Part shown: piece by piece, positions 37,262-46,414 of the stretch
Position numbering within the stretch: position 1 is the first letter of the stretch
Layout: each line of letters opens with the position of its first letter
Source of the DNA: Chitinophagales bacterium
GTDB lineage: Bacteria > Bacteroidota > Bacteroidia > Chitinophagales > JADIYW01
DNA: 59,360 nt
Assembly (NCBI GenBank): GCA_019694955.1
Contig: JAIBAX010000028.1
Coordinates: forward strand, 1 to 59,360
Direction: 5' to 3'
The notes under the pieces: generated by a model
Database searches by the model: none
What the model was told of the DNA's origin: nothing
Seen by the model: the letters and a program-made list of their open reading frames with translations, nothing else
Translations under genes and position numbers: made by a program

Positions 37262-38713
37262 ATGTTATTTAATTCATTTCAGTTCGCCATCTTCTGGATA
37301 GTAGTAACAAGCACCTACTTTCTATTGCCACATCGTTTGAGGTGGTTATTGCTGCTTATTTCGAGTTGTTATTTCTACATGGTTTTCAAACCCATTTACA
37401 TCCTAATATTAGGGTTTACTATTGTCATAGACTATTTTGCCGGAATAATGATTGAGCAGGCGGAAGGTGCCAAGCGGAAACAATATTTATTGTATAGTTT
37501 AATAGCAAATATCGGTGTATTGGCTGTATTTAAATATTGGAATTTTTTTAATGAGAATTTCTCCTTCCTAACACAAAACTTAGGGTTTCAGAACCCTATT
37601 CCCATGCTGGAGATTCTATTGCCGATAGGGTTGAGTTTTCATACTTTTCAGGCCATGAGCTACACAATAGAAGTGTATCGCGGTCACCAGAAGGCAGAAA
37701 CACATTTCGGCATTTATGCTCTGTATGTTATGTTTTACCCTCAGTTAGTTGCAGGTCCGATTGAGCGGCCGCAAAACGTTTTACATCAATACCATGAAAA
37801 ACATAAGTTCAACTATTATAATCTGGTTGAAGGATTGAAATACATGATTATTGGTTTCTTTAAAAAAGTTGTTATTGCCGACCGTTTGGCGATGATGGCA
37901 GATGTAGTTTATAATAACCCTACGCAACATGAAGGAATTCCGGTGATATTGGCCACTTTTTTCTTTTCCATACAAATATATTGTGACTTTTCTGGGTATA
38001 GTGATATCGCTATTGGAACGGCAAAAATCATGGGCTTCGACCTCATGGATAATTTTCGGGTACCTTATTATTCTACATCTATTAGTGAATTTTGGAAGCG
38101 GTGGCATATTTCTCTATCCACATGGTTTCGGGACTATTTATACATATCCATGGGCGGCAATAGAACCAGCAAGCCGAGATGGTATTTCAACCTATTTTTT
38201 ACTTTCTTGGTGAGCGGCTTCTGGCACGGTGCCAACTGGACTTTTATTATTTGGGGTGCTATCCACGGGTTTTATCTTGTTTTTGCCATTGTCACAGAAA
38301 ATATAAGAAGCCATATAAACAAAGCTTTAGGACTTGTTAAAGTCCCTTTTCTCTTACACTTTGTTCAAATGATTATCACCTATCTATTGGTATGCTTTGC
38401 TTGGATTTTCTTCAGAGCGAGAAATGTTACAGATGCCTTTGAAATCATTCGTAGGATTCCCAGAATTTCATTCAAAAGTATTGATGAACAAGTGTTGAGC
38501 ATTTGCTCCAACAAACCGGAGTTTTTAATTGCCATTGGTTCAATTTTGCTTTTAGAAATCATCCATCAATTACAACGTAGGGAACAATACTCGCGCAACA
38601 TCTTCGGTTCCTATCCAACATGGTTGCGTTGGTCGGTATTTTATGTGATGATATTTATGATTATCCTCACTGGCGTGCAGGAAGGAGGAAACTTTATTTA
38701 TTTTCAATTCTAA
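37262..38713 (+). CDS. MBOAT family membrane O-acyltransferase, AlgI-like
   Basis: A 483-residue polytopic membrane protein of the MBOAT family, with about ten hydrophobic segments. The family block WKRWHISLSTWFRDYLYISMG and the conserved membrane histidine, His322 in SGFWHGANW, are present. AlgI-like proteins move acyl groups (usually acetyl) across the membrane for O-acylation of exopolysaccharide sugars. It is followed three bases later by an SGNH-like protein, the usual periplasmic partner that completes the transfer. Together they predict O-acetylation of the polymer made by this locus. Confidence 0.93.
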   Translation: MLFNSFQFAIFWIVVTSTYFLLPHRLRWLLLLISSCYFYMVFKPIYILILGFTIVIDYFAGIMIEQAEGAKRKQYLLYSLIANIGVLAVFKYWNFFNENFSFLTQNLGFQNPIPMLEILLPIGLSFHTFQAMSYTIEVYRGHQKAETHFGIYALYVMFYPQLVAGPIERPQNVLHQYHEKHKFNYYNLVEGLKYMIIGFFKKVVIADRLAMMADVVYNNPTQHEGIPVILATFFFSIQIYCDFSGYSDIAIGTAKIMGFDLMDNFRVPYYSTSISEFWKRWHISLSTWFRDYLYISMGGNRTSKPRWYFNLFFTFLVSGFWHGANWTFIIWGAIHGFYLVFAIVTENIRSHINKALGLVKVPFLLHFVQMIITYLLVCFAWIFFRARNVTDAFEIIRRIPRISFKSIDEQVLSICSNKPEFLIAIGSILLLEIIHQLQRREQYSRNIFGSYPTWLRWSVFYVMIFMIILTGVQEGGNFIYFQF

Positions 38714-38716
38714 CAG

Positions 38717-39631
38717 ATGATGAAAAGTTGGATGATTCGGGTAGCTGTTTTCGTAGGAATATTCTTCGTGCTGAATTTCCTCTTTTCTCTATGGTTTAAA
38801 AATGCCATGGAAGTGAGGGTGATTAAGCATTGGGAAAATGAATTCTATGCCGCCCCAAAGCAACTTAGAACACTCTGTATGGGCAATTCACATTCATACG
38901 TATTCAGGCCTTTGCCGGAGGATTCTACCATTTATTTTTGTTCTTATGGTGAAGATATTGGAAAAACATACTATCGCCTGAAAACGGTATTGGATAACAA
39001 GACAAAGGAATTCGAATCCATTTTTCTGCCTTATGATTTTCAATATCTCTCTCGCTCTGGAATGGACAATACAAATCTTGATTTATGGGCGAATTATGTA
39101 AACTATTTCGAGTATGGCAGAAAAAAGGGTGATGTCTCCGGCTATGCTTTTAAATATATCATAGGTAAATTCTTTCCCTATGCAGGACAAAGTTTTAACA
39201 TCTGGGAGTACCTACATCAGCCAAAAGCTTATTTGGAAGGCGTCGCATCTAATCGTGCAGATAAAATGCAGGCAGATAATAGTGCCGTTAATTGTCCCAA
39301 AGACATCGTCGATCCGGTTGCGGGAGAATATTTTAAGATGATTCTTCATCTCTGTAAGCAACACAACATCAAAGTATACCTCATAAAATATCCCTATAGA
39401 AAAGATTACTTAGATAATTTATCTACCTGTTTCTCCGAATCGACTTATTTTACAGAAGCAGATAAGCTTCTTGTCGGTTATAAAAACGTACATGTTTTAG
39501 ATTACTCAAAAATATACCTCCATCAGCCAGAGAAGTTTGACGATGGTCACCATTTAAAAGCTTCAGACAGCACTAGAAATATCTTCAGCAAAATGGTTAT
39601 CGATACAGTAAATGTCTTACGATGGGAATAA
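38717..39631 (+). CDS. SGNH-like periplasmic partner of the MBOAT protein
   Basis: A 304-residue protein with an N-terminal membrane helix (about 8-26) and an extracytoplasmic domain. GNSHS at 56-60 resembles the AlgX/AlgJ/DltD-like nucleophile region, and DDGHHL at 275-280 supplies the Asp and His of an SGNH-like active site. The family is divergent, so this is a call from arrangement and MBOAT adjacency rather than strong sequence identity. It would be the last gene of the polysaccharide operon; the next gene is on the opposite strand. Confidence 0.68.
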   Translation: MMKSWMIRVAVFVGIFFVLNFLFSLWFKNAMEVRVIKHWENEFYAAPKQLRTLCMGNSHSYVFRPLPEDSTIYFCSYGEDIGKTYYRLKTVLDNKTKEFESIFLPYDFQYLSRSGMDNTNLDLWANYVNYFEYGRKKGDVSGYAFKYIIGKFFPYAGQSFNIWEYLHQPKAYLEGVASNRADKMQADNSAVNCPKDIVDPVAGEYFKMILHLCKQHNIKVYLIKYPYRKDYLDNLSTCFSESTYFTEADKLLVGYKNVHVLDYSKIYLHQPEKFDDGHHLKASDSTRNIFSKMVIDTVNVLRWE

Positions 39632-39636
39632 TATAG

Positions 39637-39729
39637 AATGGTCAATAGTCATTCGGGGTAAGAGAAATGGTCAATAGTCATTCGGGGTAATAGAAATTGT
39701 CAATGGTCATTTGTCATTCGTTGCAAGAG
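39637..39729. repeat. Three imperfect tandem repeats of about 28 bases
   Basis: Units begin at 39637 (28 bases), 39665 (29 bases) and 39694 (36 bases). The core TGGTCAATAGTCATTCGGGG is identical in the first two; the third is degenerate (TTGTCAATGGTCATTTGTCATTCG). They fill the convergent gap between the SGNH gene and aguB. Spacer-free tandem copies rule out CRISPR. No hairpin is obvious, so a terminator role is not shown. Confidence 0.85.
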
Positions 39730-39734
39730 GAATA

Positions 39735-40619
39735 TCAATCCCTGAACCTCTTTACAAGATCACCATAAGCATCGATTCTTCTATCACGTAAAAATGGCCA
39801 AATACGTCGTACTTGTTCTGATCGTTCTAAATCAATTTCTACTACAGTATTTTCTTCTTGTTCACTGCTGGAAGCGTAAATTATTTCACCTTGTGGTCCG
39901 GCAATAAAACTCTGTCCCCAAAATTGTATTCCATTCGTGACTGCTGTCCAATCCGGCTCATGTCCCACTCTATTCACGGCAACGACATGCAGACCGTTTG
40001 CAACGGCATGTCCGCGTTGCACTGTTTGCCAAGCTGTAAATTGCCTATTCTTTTCCTCATCTGTGTCGGAAGATTCCCAACCGATGGCTGTGGGGTAAAT
40101 CAATAATTCTGCTCCTGCCAATGCCATTAGGCGGGCGGCCTCTGGATACCACTGATCCCAACATACCAAAACACCCAATTTTCCAATAGATGTTTGAATA
40201 GGCTCAAACCCCAAATCGCCGGGTGTAAAATAGAATTTCTCATAATACGCCGGGTCGTCAGGAATGTGCATTTTGCGGTATTTTCCGGCAACGGAACCAT
40301 CTTTATCAAAAACTACGGCTGTATTATGATACAATCCAGCGGCGCGCTTTTCAAACAAAGAAGTCACCAAAACAACTTGATGCTCTTTTGCAGCTTGAGA
40401 AAAAATTTCGGTAGATGGTCCGGGTATTGTCTCTGCCATATCAAATAAATCTGTTTCTTCGGCCTGACAAAAATATATGCCTGTATGTAACTCCTGAAGA
40501 ACGACTATATGCGCTCCTTGCTCGGCACATTTCCTTATTCCTGTTATTGATTTTTCGATGTTCTCTTCTCTGGATTTTCCACAAGATTGTTGAACAAAGC
40601 CTACTTTTAACTTACTCAT
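39735..40619 (-). CDS. aguB: N-carbamoylputrescine amidohydrolase
   Basis: A 294-residue nitrilase-superfamily enzyme with catalytic Glu43 (LQELHTG), Lys116 (KYRKMHIP) and Cys153 (LVCWDQWYPEA). The blocks HIPDDPAYYEKFYFTPGD and WDQWYPEAARLMALAGAE are typical of AguB, which hydrolyses N-carbamoylputrescine to putrescine, carbon dioxide and ammonia. It follows aguA by 13 bases in the same direction, completing the agmatine-to-putrescine route in two adjacent genes. Length is normal. Confidence 0.95.
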   Translation of the reverse strand: MSKLKVGFVQQSCGKSREENIEKSITGIRKCAEQGAHIVVLQELHTGIYFCQAEETDLFDMAETIPGPSTEIFSQAAKEHQVVLVTSLFEKRAAGLYHNTAVVFDKDGSVAGKYRKMHIPDDPAYYEKFYFTPGDLGFEPIQTSIGKLGVLVCWDQWYPEAARLMALAGAELLIYPTAIGWESSDTDEEKNRQFTAWQTVQRGHAVANGLHVVAVNRVGHEPDWTAVTNGIQFWGQSFIAGPQGEIIYASSSEQEENTVVEIDLERSEQVRRIWPFLRDRRIDAYGDLVKRFRD

Positions 40620-40632
40620 TTTAACATTATTT

Positions 40633-41655
40633 TTAAACCATATTCACAGGGTACTGCATGGTTACACAATGTAAAGAACCATGTTGCTCAATTAATAATC
40701 TACAATTTATACCTATTATTTGACGACCGGGAAAACACGTTTGCAAAACAGCCAGTGCTTCACCATCTTGCGGAACACCATAAACGGGTACCAATACTGC
40801 GCCATTAATAATAAGAAAATTTGCATAGGTTGCCGGTAGTCGTTCATTATCAGCGTCATAGCAAGCTTCTGGCATTGGCAAGGCTACCAATTTATAAGGT
40901 GTTCCGTCCTTCTGTTTGAAAGACATGAGTTCCTGTTCCATCTTTTGGAGCGCTTCATAATGTTCATCAGAGGCATCGGTACAGCGAACATATGCAATGG
41001 TATGTTCATCAGTAAACCGAGCCAATGTATCAATATGGGAGTCTGTATCATCGCCTGCAAGGTAACCATGATGTAGCCACAACACCCTATCAATACCTAG
41101 CCATTCTTTCAAGAAATCCTCCGTTTGTTCTTTATTATACTGTGGATTGCGGTTAGGATTTAATAGACATTCAGCGGTAGTGAGCAAAGTTCCTTTGCCA
41201 TCAGTTTCAAGAGCACCTCCTTCCAAAATATACTCTATACTTCTAATCGTATGTGGGCGCAAAACGCCTCTTTTTACCAATTCGGTAGTGATGAGATTAT
41301 CTTTATCTGCAATGAATTTGTTTCCCCAGCCATTAAAAGTAAAATCCAATAGAACGAGGCGATTGTTTTCGGTAACGGTAATGCCGCCATGATCCCTTGC
41401 CCATGTATCATTGGAAGGAATTTCCACCAAAGTTACATTTTCCAGAGGAATATTTTGAAGATATGCCCTTACCCAATGTATGTCACTACAGATTACTAAA
41501 ACCTTTTGGAAGCGGCTTATTTGAGCGATGATTTCTACAAAGCATGGTATAACATCTTCAAGCATCTCCCGCCAGTCGCTATCTGGGTGAGGGAAAGTAA
41601 TCTGAACAGTACTTTGTTGCTCCCACTCTGCCGGAAATCGTACGGTTGTCTGCAT
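40633..41655 (-). CDS. aguA: Agmatine deiminase
   Basis: A 340-residue guanidino-group hydrolase with active-site motifs WARDHG at 85-90, GGALE at 146-150, HID at 207-209 and the catalytic Cys330 in GSLHCVTMQYP. It deiminates agmatine to N-carbamoylputrescine, which AguB then hydrolyses. Its start codon overlaps the last base of the DUF3467 stop (TAATG), so translation is probably coupled with that gene. No arginine decarboxylase gene is seen in the window. Confidence 0.95.
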   Translation of the reverse strand: MQTTVRFPAEWEQQSTVQITFPHPDSDWREMLEDVIPCFVEIIAQISRFQKVLVICSDIHWVRAYLQNIPLENVTLVEIPSNDTWARDHGGITVTENNRLVLLDFTFNGWGNKFIADKDNLITTELVKRGVLRPHTIRSIEYILEGGALETDGKGTLLTTAECLLNPNRNPQYNKEQTEDFLKEWLGIDRVLWLHHGYLAGDDTDSHIDTLARFTDEHTIAYVRCTDASDEHYEALQKMEQELMSFKQKDGTPYKLVALPMPEACYDADNERLPATYANFLIINGAVLVPVYGVPQDGEALAVLQTCFPGRQIIGINCRLLIEQHGSLHCVTMQYPVNMV

Positions 41656-41972
41656 TATGCTTCTGTCGTTGGTGTGCCGAAATTCATAGGGAAGCCTGCC
41701 ACCGGGGGCAAATCCTTCACTTCGCCGTGTGTTTGCTCGAATTTTTTAACGTTTTCATTGAGGGCTTTCAACAATCTCTTGGCATGTCCTGGCGTTAGTA
41801 CAATCCTAGACTTCACCTTTGCCTTTGGTACTCCGGGCATCATTCTTACGAAGTCAATAATAAACTCTTCATTAGAATGTGTGATGATGGCCAGATTGCT
41901 ATATGTTCCTTCTGCAATTTCTTCGGACAACTCAATATTCAATTGATTTCCCTGATTTTGATTTTGATCCAT
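41655..41972 (-). CDS. DUF3467 family protein
   Basis: The ATG at 41972 (MDQNQNQGNQLNIELSEEIAEG) begins a 105-residue protein of the DUF3467 family; the open frame extends upstream to 42041 but that part overlaps the rpoC terminator. The family blocks IAEGTYSNLAIITHS and SRIVLTPGHAKRLLKAL are clear. Placement after rpoC is common in Bacteroidota. The function is unknown. A terminator and a separate -7 box upstream suggest it is transcribed apart from rpoC and with aguA. Confidence 0.88.
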   Translation of the reverse strand: MDQNQNQGNQLNIELSEEIAEGTYSNLAIITHSNEEFIIDFVRMMPGVPKAKVKSRIVLTPGHAKRLLKALNENVKKFEQTHGEVKDLPPVAGFPMNFGTPTTEA

Positions 41973-41994
41973 TTTGACAATTTTAAATATGTTA

Positions 41995-42002
41995 CAAAGA
42001 TA
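41995..42002 (-). promoter_or_regulatory. Candidate -7 element for the DUF3467-aguA-aguB unit
   Basis: TATCTTTG on the minus strand matches TAnnTTTG and lies 23-30 bases before the DUF3467 ATG, just beyond the rpoC terminator. This fits a fresh start of transcription after rpoC. A -33 TTTG is not evident. Confidence 0.4.
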
Positions 42003-42040
42003 TAAACAAAAATGGCTGTTAAAGAATTCCTTAACAGCCA
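42003..42040 (-). terminator. Rho-independent terminator after rpoC
   Basis: A 10-base-pair stem (TGGCTGTTAA and its complement, arms at 42013-42022 and 42031-42040) with an 8-base loop is followed on the minus strand by TTTTTGTTTATA. It sits about 25 bases after the rpoC stop and should end the rpoBC transcript. Confidence 0.85.
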
Positions 42041-42063
42041 ATCAACTAAAAAGTATTAAAAAT

Positions 42064-45000
42064 CTATTCGTAGTCTTCTTCTAAAGATCGCTTGCTTTTG
42101 GCATTTATCATGCGATCATACTCTTCTTTTGAACCAACGATGACATTTTCGAAGTCGCGCGTACCTGTACCTGCCGGAATTCTGTGACCAACGATAACAT
42201 TCTCTTTTAAGCCGAGCATATAATCTTTGGCGCCACTGATGGCAGCGTGATTAAGGACTTTCGTCGTTTCCTGGAAGGATGCCGCAGATATCCAACTGGC
42301 AGTTCCCAAAGATGCCTTAGTGATACCTTGAAGTATCGGGCTGGAAGTTGCCGGAATTGCATCGCGGAATTCTACAATTTTCCTGTCATTTCTCTTCAAA
42401 TAAGAATTTTCTTCCCTAATTTGTCTCAAAGTAACAATTTGACCTTCAATTAATTGTTGCGAATCGCCGGCATTCGTGATGACTTTCTTATCATAAATCC
42501 AGTCATTATGCTCGATGAATTCAAATTTCTCGACAGATGTTTTTTCTAAGAATCTTGTATCTCCCGGATCATCGATATACACGTCTTTCATCATTTGGCG
42601 AACAATTGTTTCGATGTGCTTATCGTTGATTTTTACACCTTGCAAACGATATACCTCTTGAACCTCATTTACCAAATAATATTGAAGTGCGGCAGGTCCT
42701 TTGATTTTAAGGATATCTGTAGGCGTAATGGCTCCATCAGATAATGGCATACCTGCTTTTACAAAGTCGCCATCCTGTACAAGGATATGTTTTGTTAATG
42801 GCACCAAATATTTTCTAACAATGCCATCTTTAGAAGTAATAGAAACTTCACGATTACCGCGTTTTACTTTACCGAAGGTTACTACACCATCGATTTCTGA
42901 CACTTTCGCAGGATTGGAAGGATTTCTCGCTTCGAATAATTCGGTAACACGAGGAAGACCCCCAGTGATATCCCTAACTTTACTCAAGGCTCTAGGAATC
43001 TTGATGATTACCTGTCCCGGATTCACCACTTGATTATCTTCCATGATGATATGTGCACCTACCGGAATACTATAAGAATACAAGTCATTTCCTTCTAAAT
43101 CGACAATCTTAATGGAAGGAATTCTTTTCTTATCTCTAGGTTCGATGGCTACTTTCTCGCGATAACCAGTTTGCTCATCGGCTTCTTCGCGATAGGTAAC
43201 GTTTTCTATAATATTTTCGAACTTTGTTTTACCTCTAAATTCTGATACGATTACTGCGTTATAAGGGTCCCATCCACAGATAACGTCTCCCTTTTTCACA
43301 GTTTTTCCATCTTTTACGGAAATAGTTGAACCATAAGGAATGTTATTCGTCATCAATAATCTATTGGTATCTTTTTCTATCAAACGTATCTCACCGGTAC
43401 GACCAATTACTACTTCTCTGATGGTGCCATCTTCTTCTTCATGTTTCACAGTTTTAACGCCATCAAACTCTAGTTTACCATCAAATTTCGCTACCAATTG
43501 TGATTCGGAAGCAACGTTAGATGCCGTACCACCCACGTGGAATGTACGCAATGTCAACTGTGTTCCCGGCTCACCAATGGATTGTGCTGCAATAATACCT
43601 ACGGCATCTCCTTTTTGCGCTACACGATTGGTGGCAAGGTTTCTACCATAACATTTAGCACAAACACCTCTTCTCAATTCACAAGTAAGTACTGAGCGTA
43701 TTTCAACTGAATCAACAGGAGATTCCTCGATAGCTGCGGCTATTTTTTCATCAATTAGCTCGCCTTCTCCTACCAATAATTCACCGTTAAGTGGATTATA
43801 TACATCATTTAGTGAAGTACGTCCTACGATTCTATCAAATAATGGCTCAACTACATCTTCATTATCTTTTAATGCGGTTACGGAGATTCCTCTCAAGGTT
43901 TCACAATCTTCTTCATTGATAACGACATCTTGTGCAACATCCACCAAACGACGTGTTAAGTAACCGGCGTCAGCTGTTTTCAAAGCCGTATCCGCCAAAC
44001 CTTTACGCGCGCCGTGTGTAGAAATGAAGTACTCTAATACCGATAAGCCATTTTTGAAATTGGAGAGAATGGGATTTTCGATGATCTCACCACCTGTACT
44101 TCCAGATTTACGAGGTTTTGCCATCAATCCCCTGATACCTGCCAACTGCTTAATCTGTTGTTTAGAGCCCCTTGCACCGGAATCCAACATCATAAACACA
44201 GAATTAAAGCCTTGTTTATGTGTAGAGATTTCCTTCATCAAGGTATCCGTGATACGCATATCCACACGAGACCAGATGTCAATGATTTGGTTATAACGCT
44301 CATTGTTTGTAATAAGACCCATGTTATAATTGGCCATTACTTCATCTACTTCGTTCTGCGCTTCTTGTAATAGGTCAGTTTTAACTTTAGGGATGATTAG
44401 GTCATCAATATTGAAGGAGAGACCACCACGGAATGCCCAACGGAAGCCTAACTCTTTGATATCATCCAAGAATTTCACTGTCTTAGGAATATCTGTTGTT
44501 GCCAGTACATCCCCGATAACCTTTTTCAATGCTCCTTTTGTAAGTAAAACATTAATATAACCTACTTCTTCAGGAACAACCTCATTAAACATTAATCGTC
44601 CTACGGATGTTTCAATAATTTTAACTTTGAATTCGTTATCTTCTTTTACTCTTGCACGACATTTTACTGAAGCATTGAGTTCAGCACGACCTTCATTATA
44701 GGCAATGATGGCTTCTTCAGCTGAATAAAATGTTCTTCCTTGCCCAAGCACCTTTTCAGTATCTGTTGATTTCTTGATTTTGGTAATATAGTAAAGACCC
44801 AAAACCATGTCCTGAGAAGGAATGGTAACGGGTGTACCATTTTGCGGATTCAAGATATTGTGAGATGCAATCATCAGAAGTTGTGCTTCTATGATGGATG
44901 CATTGCTCAATGGTACGTGAACAGCCATTTGGTCACCGTCAAAGTCGGCGTTGAAGGCCGTACATACTAATGGGTGGAGTTGGATAGCTTTTCCTTCTAT

Positions 45001-46389
45001 TAATTTTGGTTGGAAAGCTTGAATAGATAAGCGGTGCAATGTTGGGGCACGGTTTAAGAGTACCGGATGACCTTTCATCACATTTTCCAAGATATCCCAA
45101 ACAACAGCTTCTTTCTTATCTACTAATTTTTTAGCAGATTTTACTGTTTTCACAATACCTCTTTCTATCAACTTACGTATGATAAATGGTTTAAACAACT
45201 CTGCTGCCATGTCTTTTGGAAGACCGCACTCGTGAAGTTTAAGTTCGGGACCAACGACGATAACGGAACGACCGGAGTAGTCAACACGCTTACCAAGTAA
45301 GTTTTGACGGAAGCGACCTTGCTTTCCTTTAAGTACATCACTCAATGATTTTAAGGCACGTCCACCTTCGGCTTTAACCGCATTTGATTTACGTGAATTA
45401 TCGAAAAGAGAATCTACAGACTCCTGTAACATTCTTTTTTCATTTCTCAAAATCACTTCAGGTGCTTTGATTTCAATTAATCTTTTCAGACGGTTGTTTC
45501 TGATGATAACCCTTCTGTATAAATCGTTCAAGTCAGAAGACGCAAAACGACCGCCATCCAAAGGAACTAAAGGTCTCAATTCCGGTGGAACAACGGGAAG
45601 ATATTGAACAACCATCCATTCCGGCTTATTTTCAATGCGTTCATTGGCTTCACGGAAGGCTTCAACAACGCTCAGACGCTTAAGCGCTTCTGATTTTCTT
45701 TGCTGAGAAGACTCTGTAGATGCTTTATGGCGCAAGTTAGAAGCCATTTTGGTAAGGTCTAGCCTTGACAAAAGGTCTCTTACAGCCTCGCCACCCATCT
45801 TTGCGATGAACTTATTAGGATCATCTTCTGGAAGGTGGTGATTTTCCTTTGGAAGTGCTTCTAAGATATCTAAGTATTCCTCCTCTGTGATTAGGTCGAA
45901 TTCTTCTAAAGATTTTGTTTCACCATTCACCATAAATCCTTCTTTCAAAGGACCGGCGTTGATAACAACATATCTTTCATAGTAAACGATAGATTCTAAT
46001 TTTTTGGAAGATAAACCTAAGAGATAGCCTATTTTGTTAGGCAAAGATTTAAAATACCAAATATGAACAACCGGAACGACCAATTTAATGTGTCCCATGC
46101 GCTCACGGCGTACTTTTTTCTCTGTTACTTCCACACCGCAACGGTCGCAAACGATTCCTTTATAGCGAATACGTTTGTATTTTCCGCAATAGCATTCGAA
46201 GTCTTTGGTAGGTCCGAAGATTCGCTCACAGAACAACCCTTCCATTTCTGGCTTGTAGGTTCTGTAGTTGATGGTTTCCGGTTTTTTTACCTCTCCAAAA
46301 GATCTCTCCAGAATGGCATCAGGGGATGCCAATTTAATGGTGATAGATCCAAATTCGCTTTTAATTTTATTTTCCTTTTTAAAAGGCAT
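42064..46389 (-). CDS. rpoC: DNA-directed RNA polymerase subunit beta-prime
   Basis: A 1441-residue beta-prime subunit, normal for Bacteroidota. The N-terminal zinc site is [20 protein letters not shown], the catalytic magnesium motif is NADFDGDQ, and the trigger-loop and C-terminal zinc regions follow ([13 protein letters not shown]). It lies 25 bases downstream of rpoB in the usual order. Followed by a strong terminator. Nothing unusual in its domain order was seen. Confidence 0.98.
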   Translation of the reverse strand: MPFKKENKIKSEFGSITIKLASPDAILERSFGEVKKPETINYRTYKPEMEGLFCERIFGPTKDFECYCGKYKRIRYKGIVCDRCGVEVTEKKVRRERMGHIKLVVPVVHIWYFKSLPNKIGYLLGLSSKKLESIVYYERYVVINAGPLKEGFMVNGETKSLEEFDLITEEEYLDILEALPKENHHLPEDDPNKFIAKMGGEAVRDLLSRLDLTKMASNLRHKASTESSQQRKSEALKRLSVVEAFREANERIENKPEWMVVQYLPVVPPELRPLVPLDGGRFASSDLNDLYRRVIIRNNRLKRLIEIKAPEVILRNEKRMLQESVDSLFDNSRKSNAVKAEGGRALKSLSDVLKGKQGRFRQNLLGKRVDYSGRSVIVVGPELKLHECGLPKDMAAELFKPFIIRKLIERGIVKTVKSAKKLVDKKEAVVWDILENVMKGHPVLLNRAPTLHRLSIQAFQPKLIEGKAIQLHPLVCTAFNADFDGDQMAVHVPLSNASIIEAQLLMIASHNILNPQNGTPVTIPSQDMVLGLYYITKIKKSTDTEKVLGQGRTFYSAEEAIIAYNEGRAELNASVKCRARVKEDNEFKVKIIETSVGRLMFNEVVPEEVGYINVLLTKGALKKVIGDVLATTDIPKTVKFLDDIKELGFRWAFRGGLSFNIDDLIIPKVKTDLLQEAQNEVDEVMANYNMGLITNNERYNQIIDIWSRVDMRITDTLMKEISTHKQGFNSVFMMLDSGARGSKQQIKQLAGIRGLMAKPRKSGSTGGEIIENPILSNFKNGLSVLEYFISTHGARKGLADTALKTADAGYLTRRLVDVAQDVVINEEDCETLRGISVTALKDNEDVVEPLFDRIVGRTSLNDVYNPLNGELLVGEGELIDEKIAAAIEESPVDSVEIRSVLTCELRRGVCAKCYGRNLATNRVAQKGDAVGIIAAQSIGEPGTQLTLRTFHVGGTASNVASESQLVAKFDGKLEFDGVKTVKHEEEDGTIREVVIGRTGEIRLIEKDTNRLLMTNNIPYGSTISVKDGKTVKKGDVICGWDPYNAVIVSEFRGKTKFENIIENVTYREEADEQTGYREKVAIEPRDKKRIPSIKIVDLEGNDLYSYSIPVGAHIIMEDNQVVNPGQVIIKIPRALSKVRDITGGLPRVTELFEARNPSNPAKVSEIDGVVTFGKVKRGNREVSITSKDGIVRKYLVPLTKHILVQDGDFVKAGMPLSDGAITPTDILKIKGPAALQYYLVNEVQEVYRLQGVKINDKHIETIVRQMMKDVYIDDPGDTRFLEKTSVEKFEFIEHNDWIYDKKVITNAGDSQQLIEGQIVTLRQIREENSYLKRNDRKIVEFRDAIPATSSPILQGITKASLGTASWISAASFQETTKVLNHAAISGAKDYMLGLKENVIVGHRIPAGTGTRDFENVIVGSKEEYDRMINAKSKRSLEEDYE

Positions 46390-46414
46390 AATTTTCTTGT
46401 TTTAATATGAACGA

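Noticed and set aside
39637..39729. Tandem repeats as a CRISPR array
   Set aside because: Units are back to back without unique spacers and only three in number, with no cas genes.
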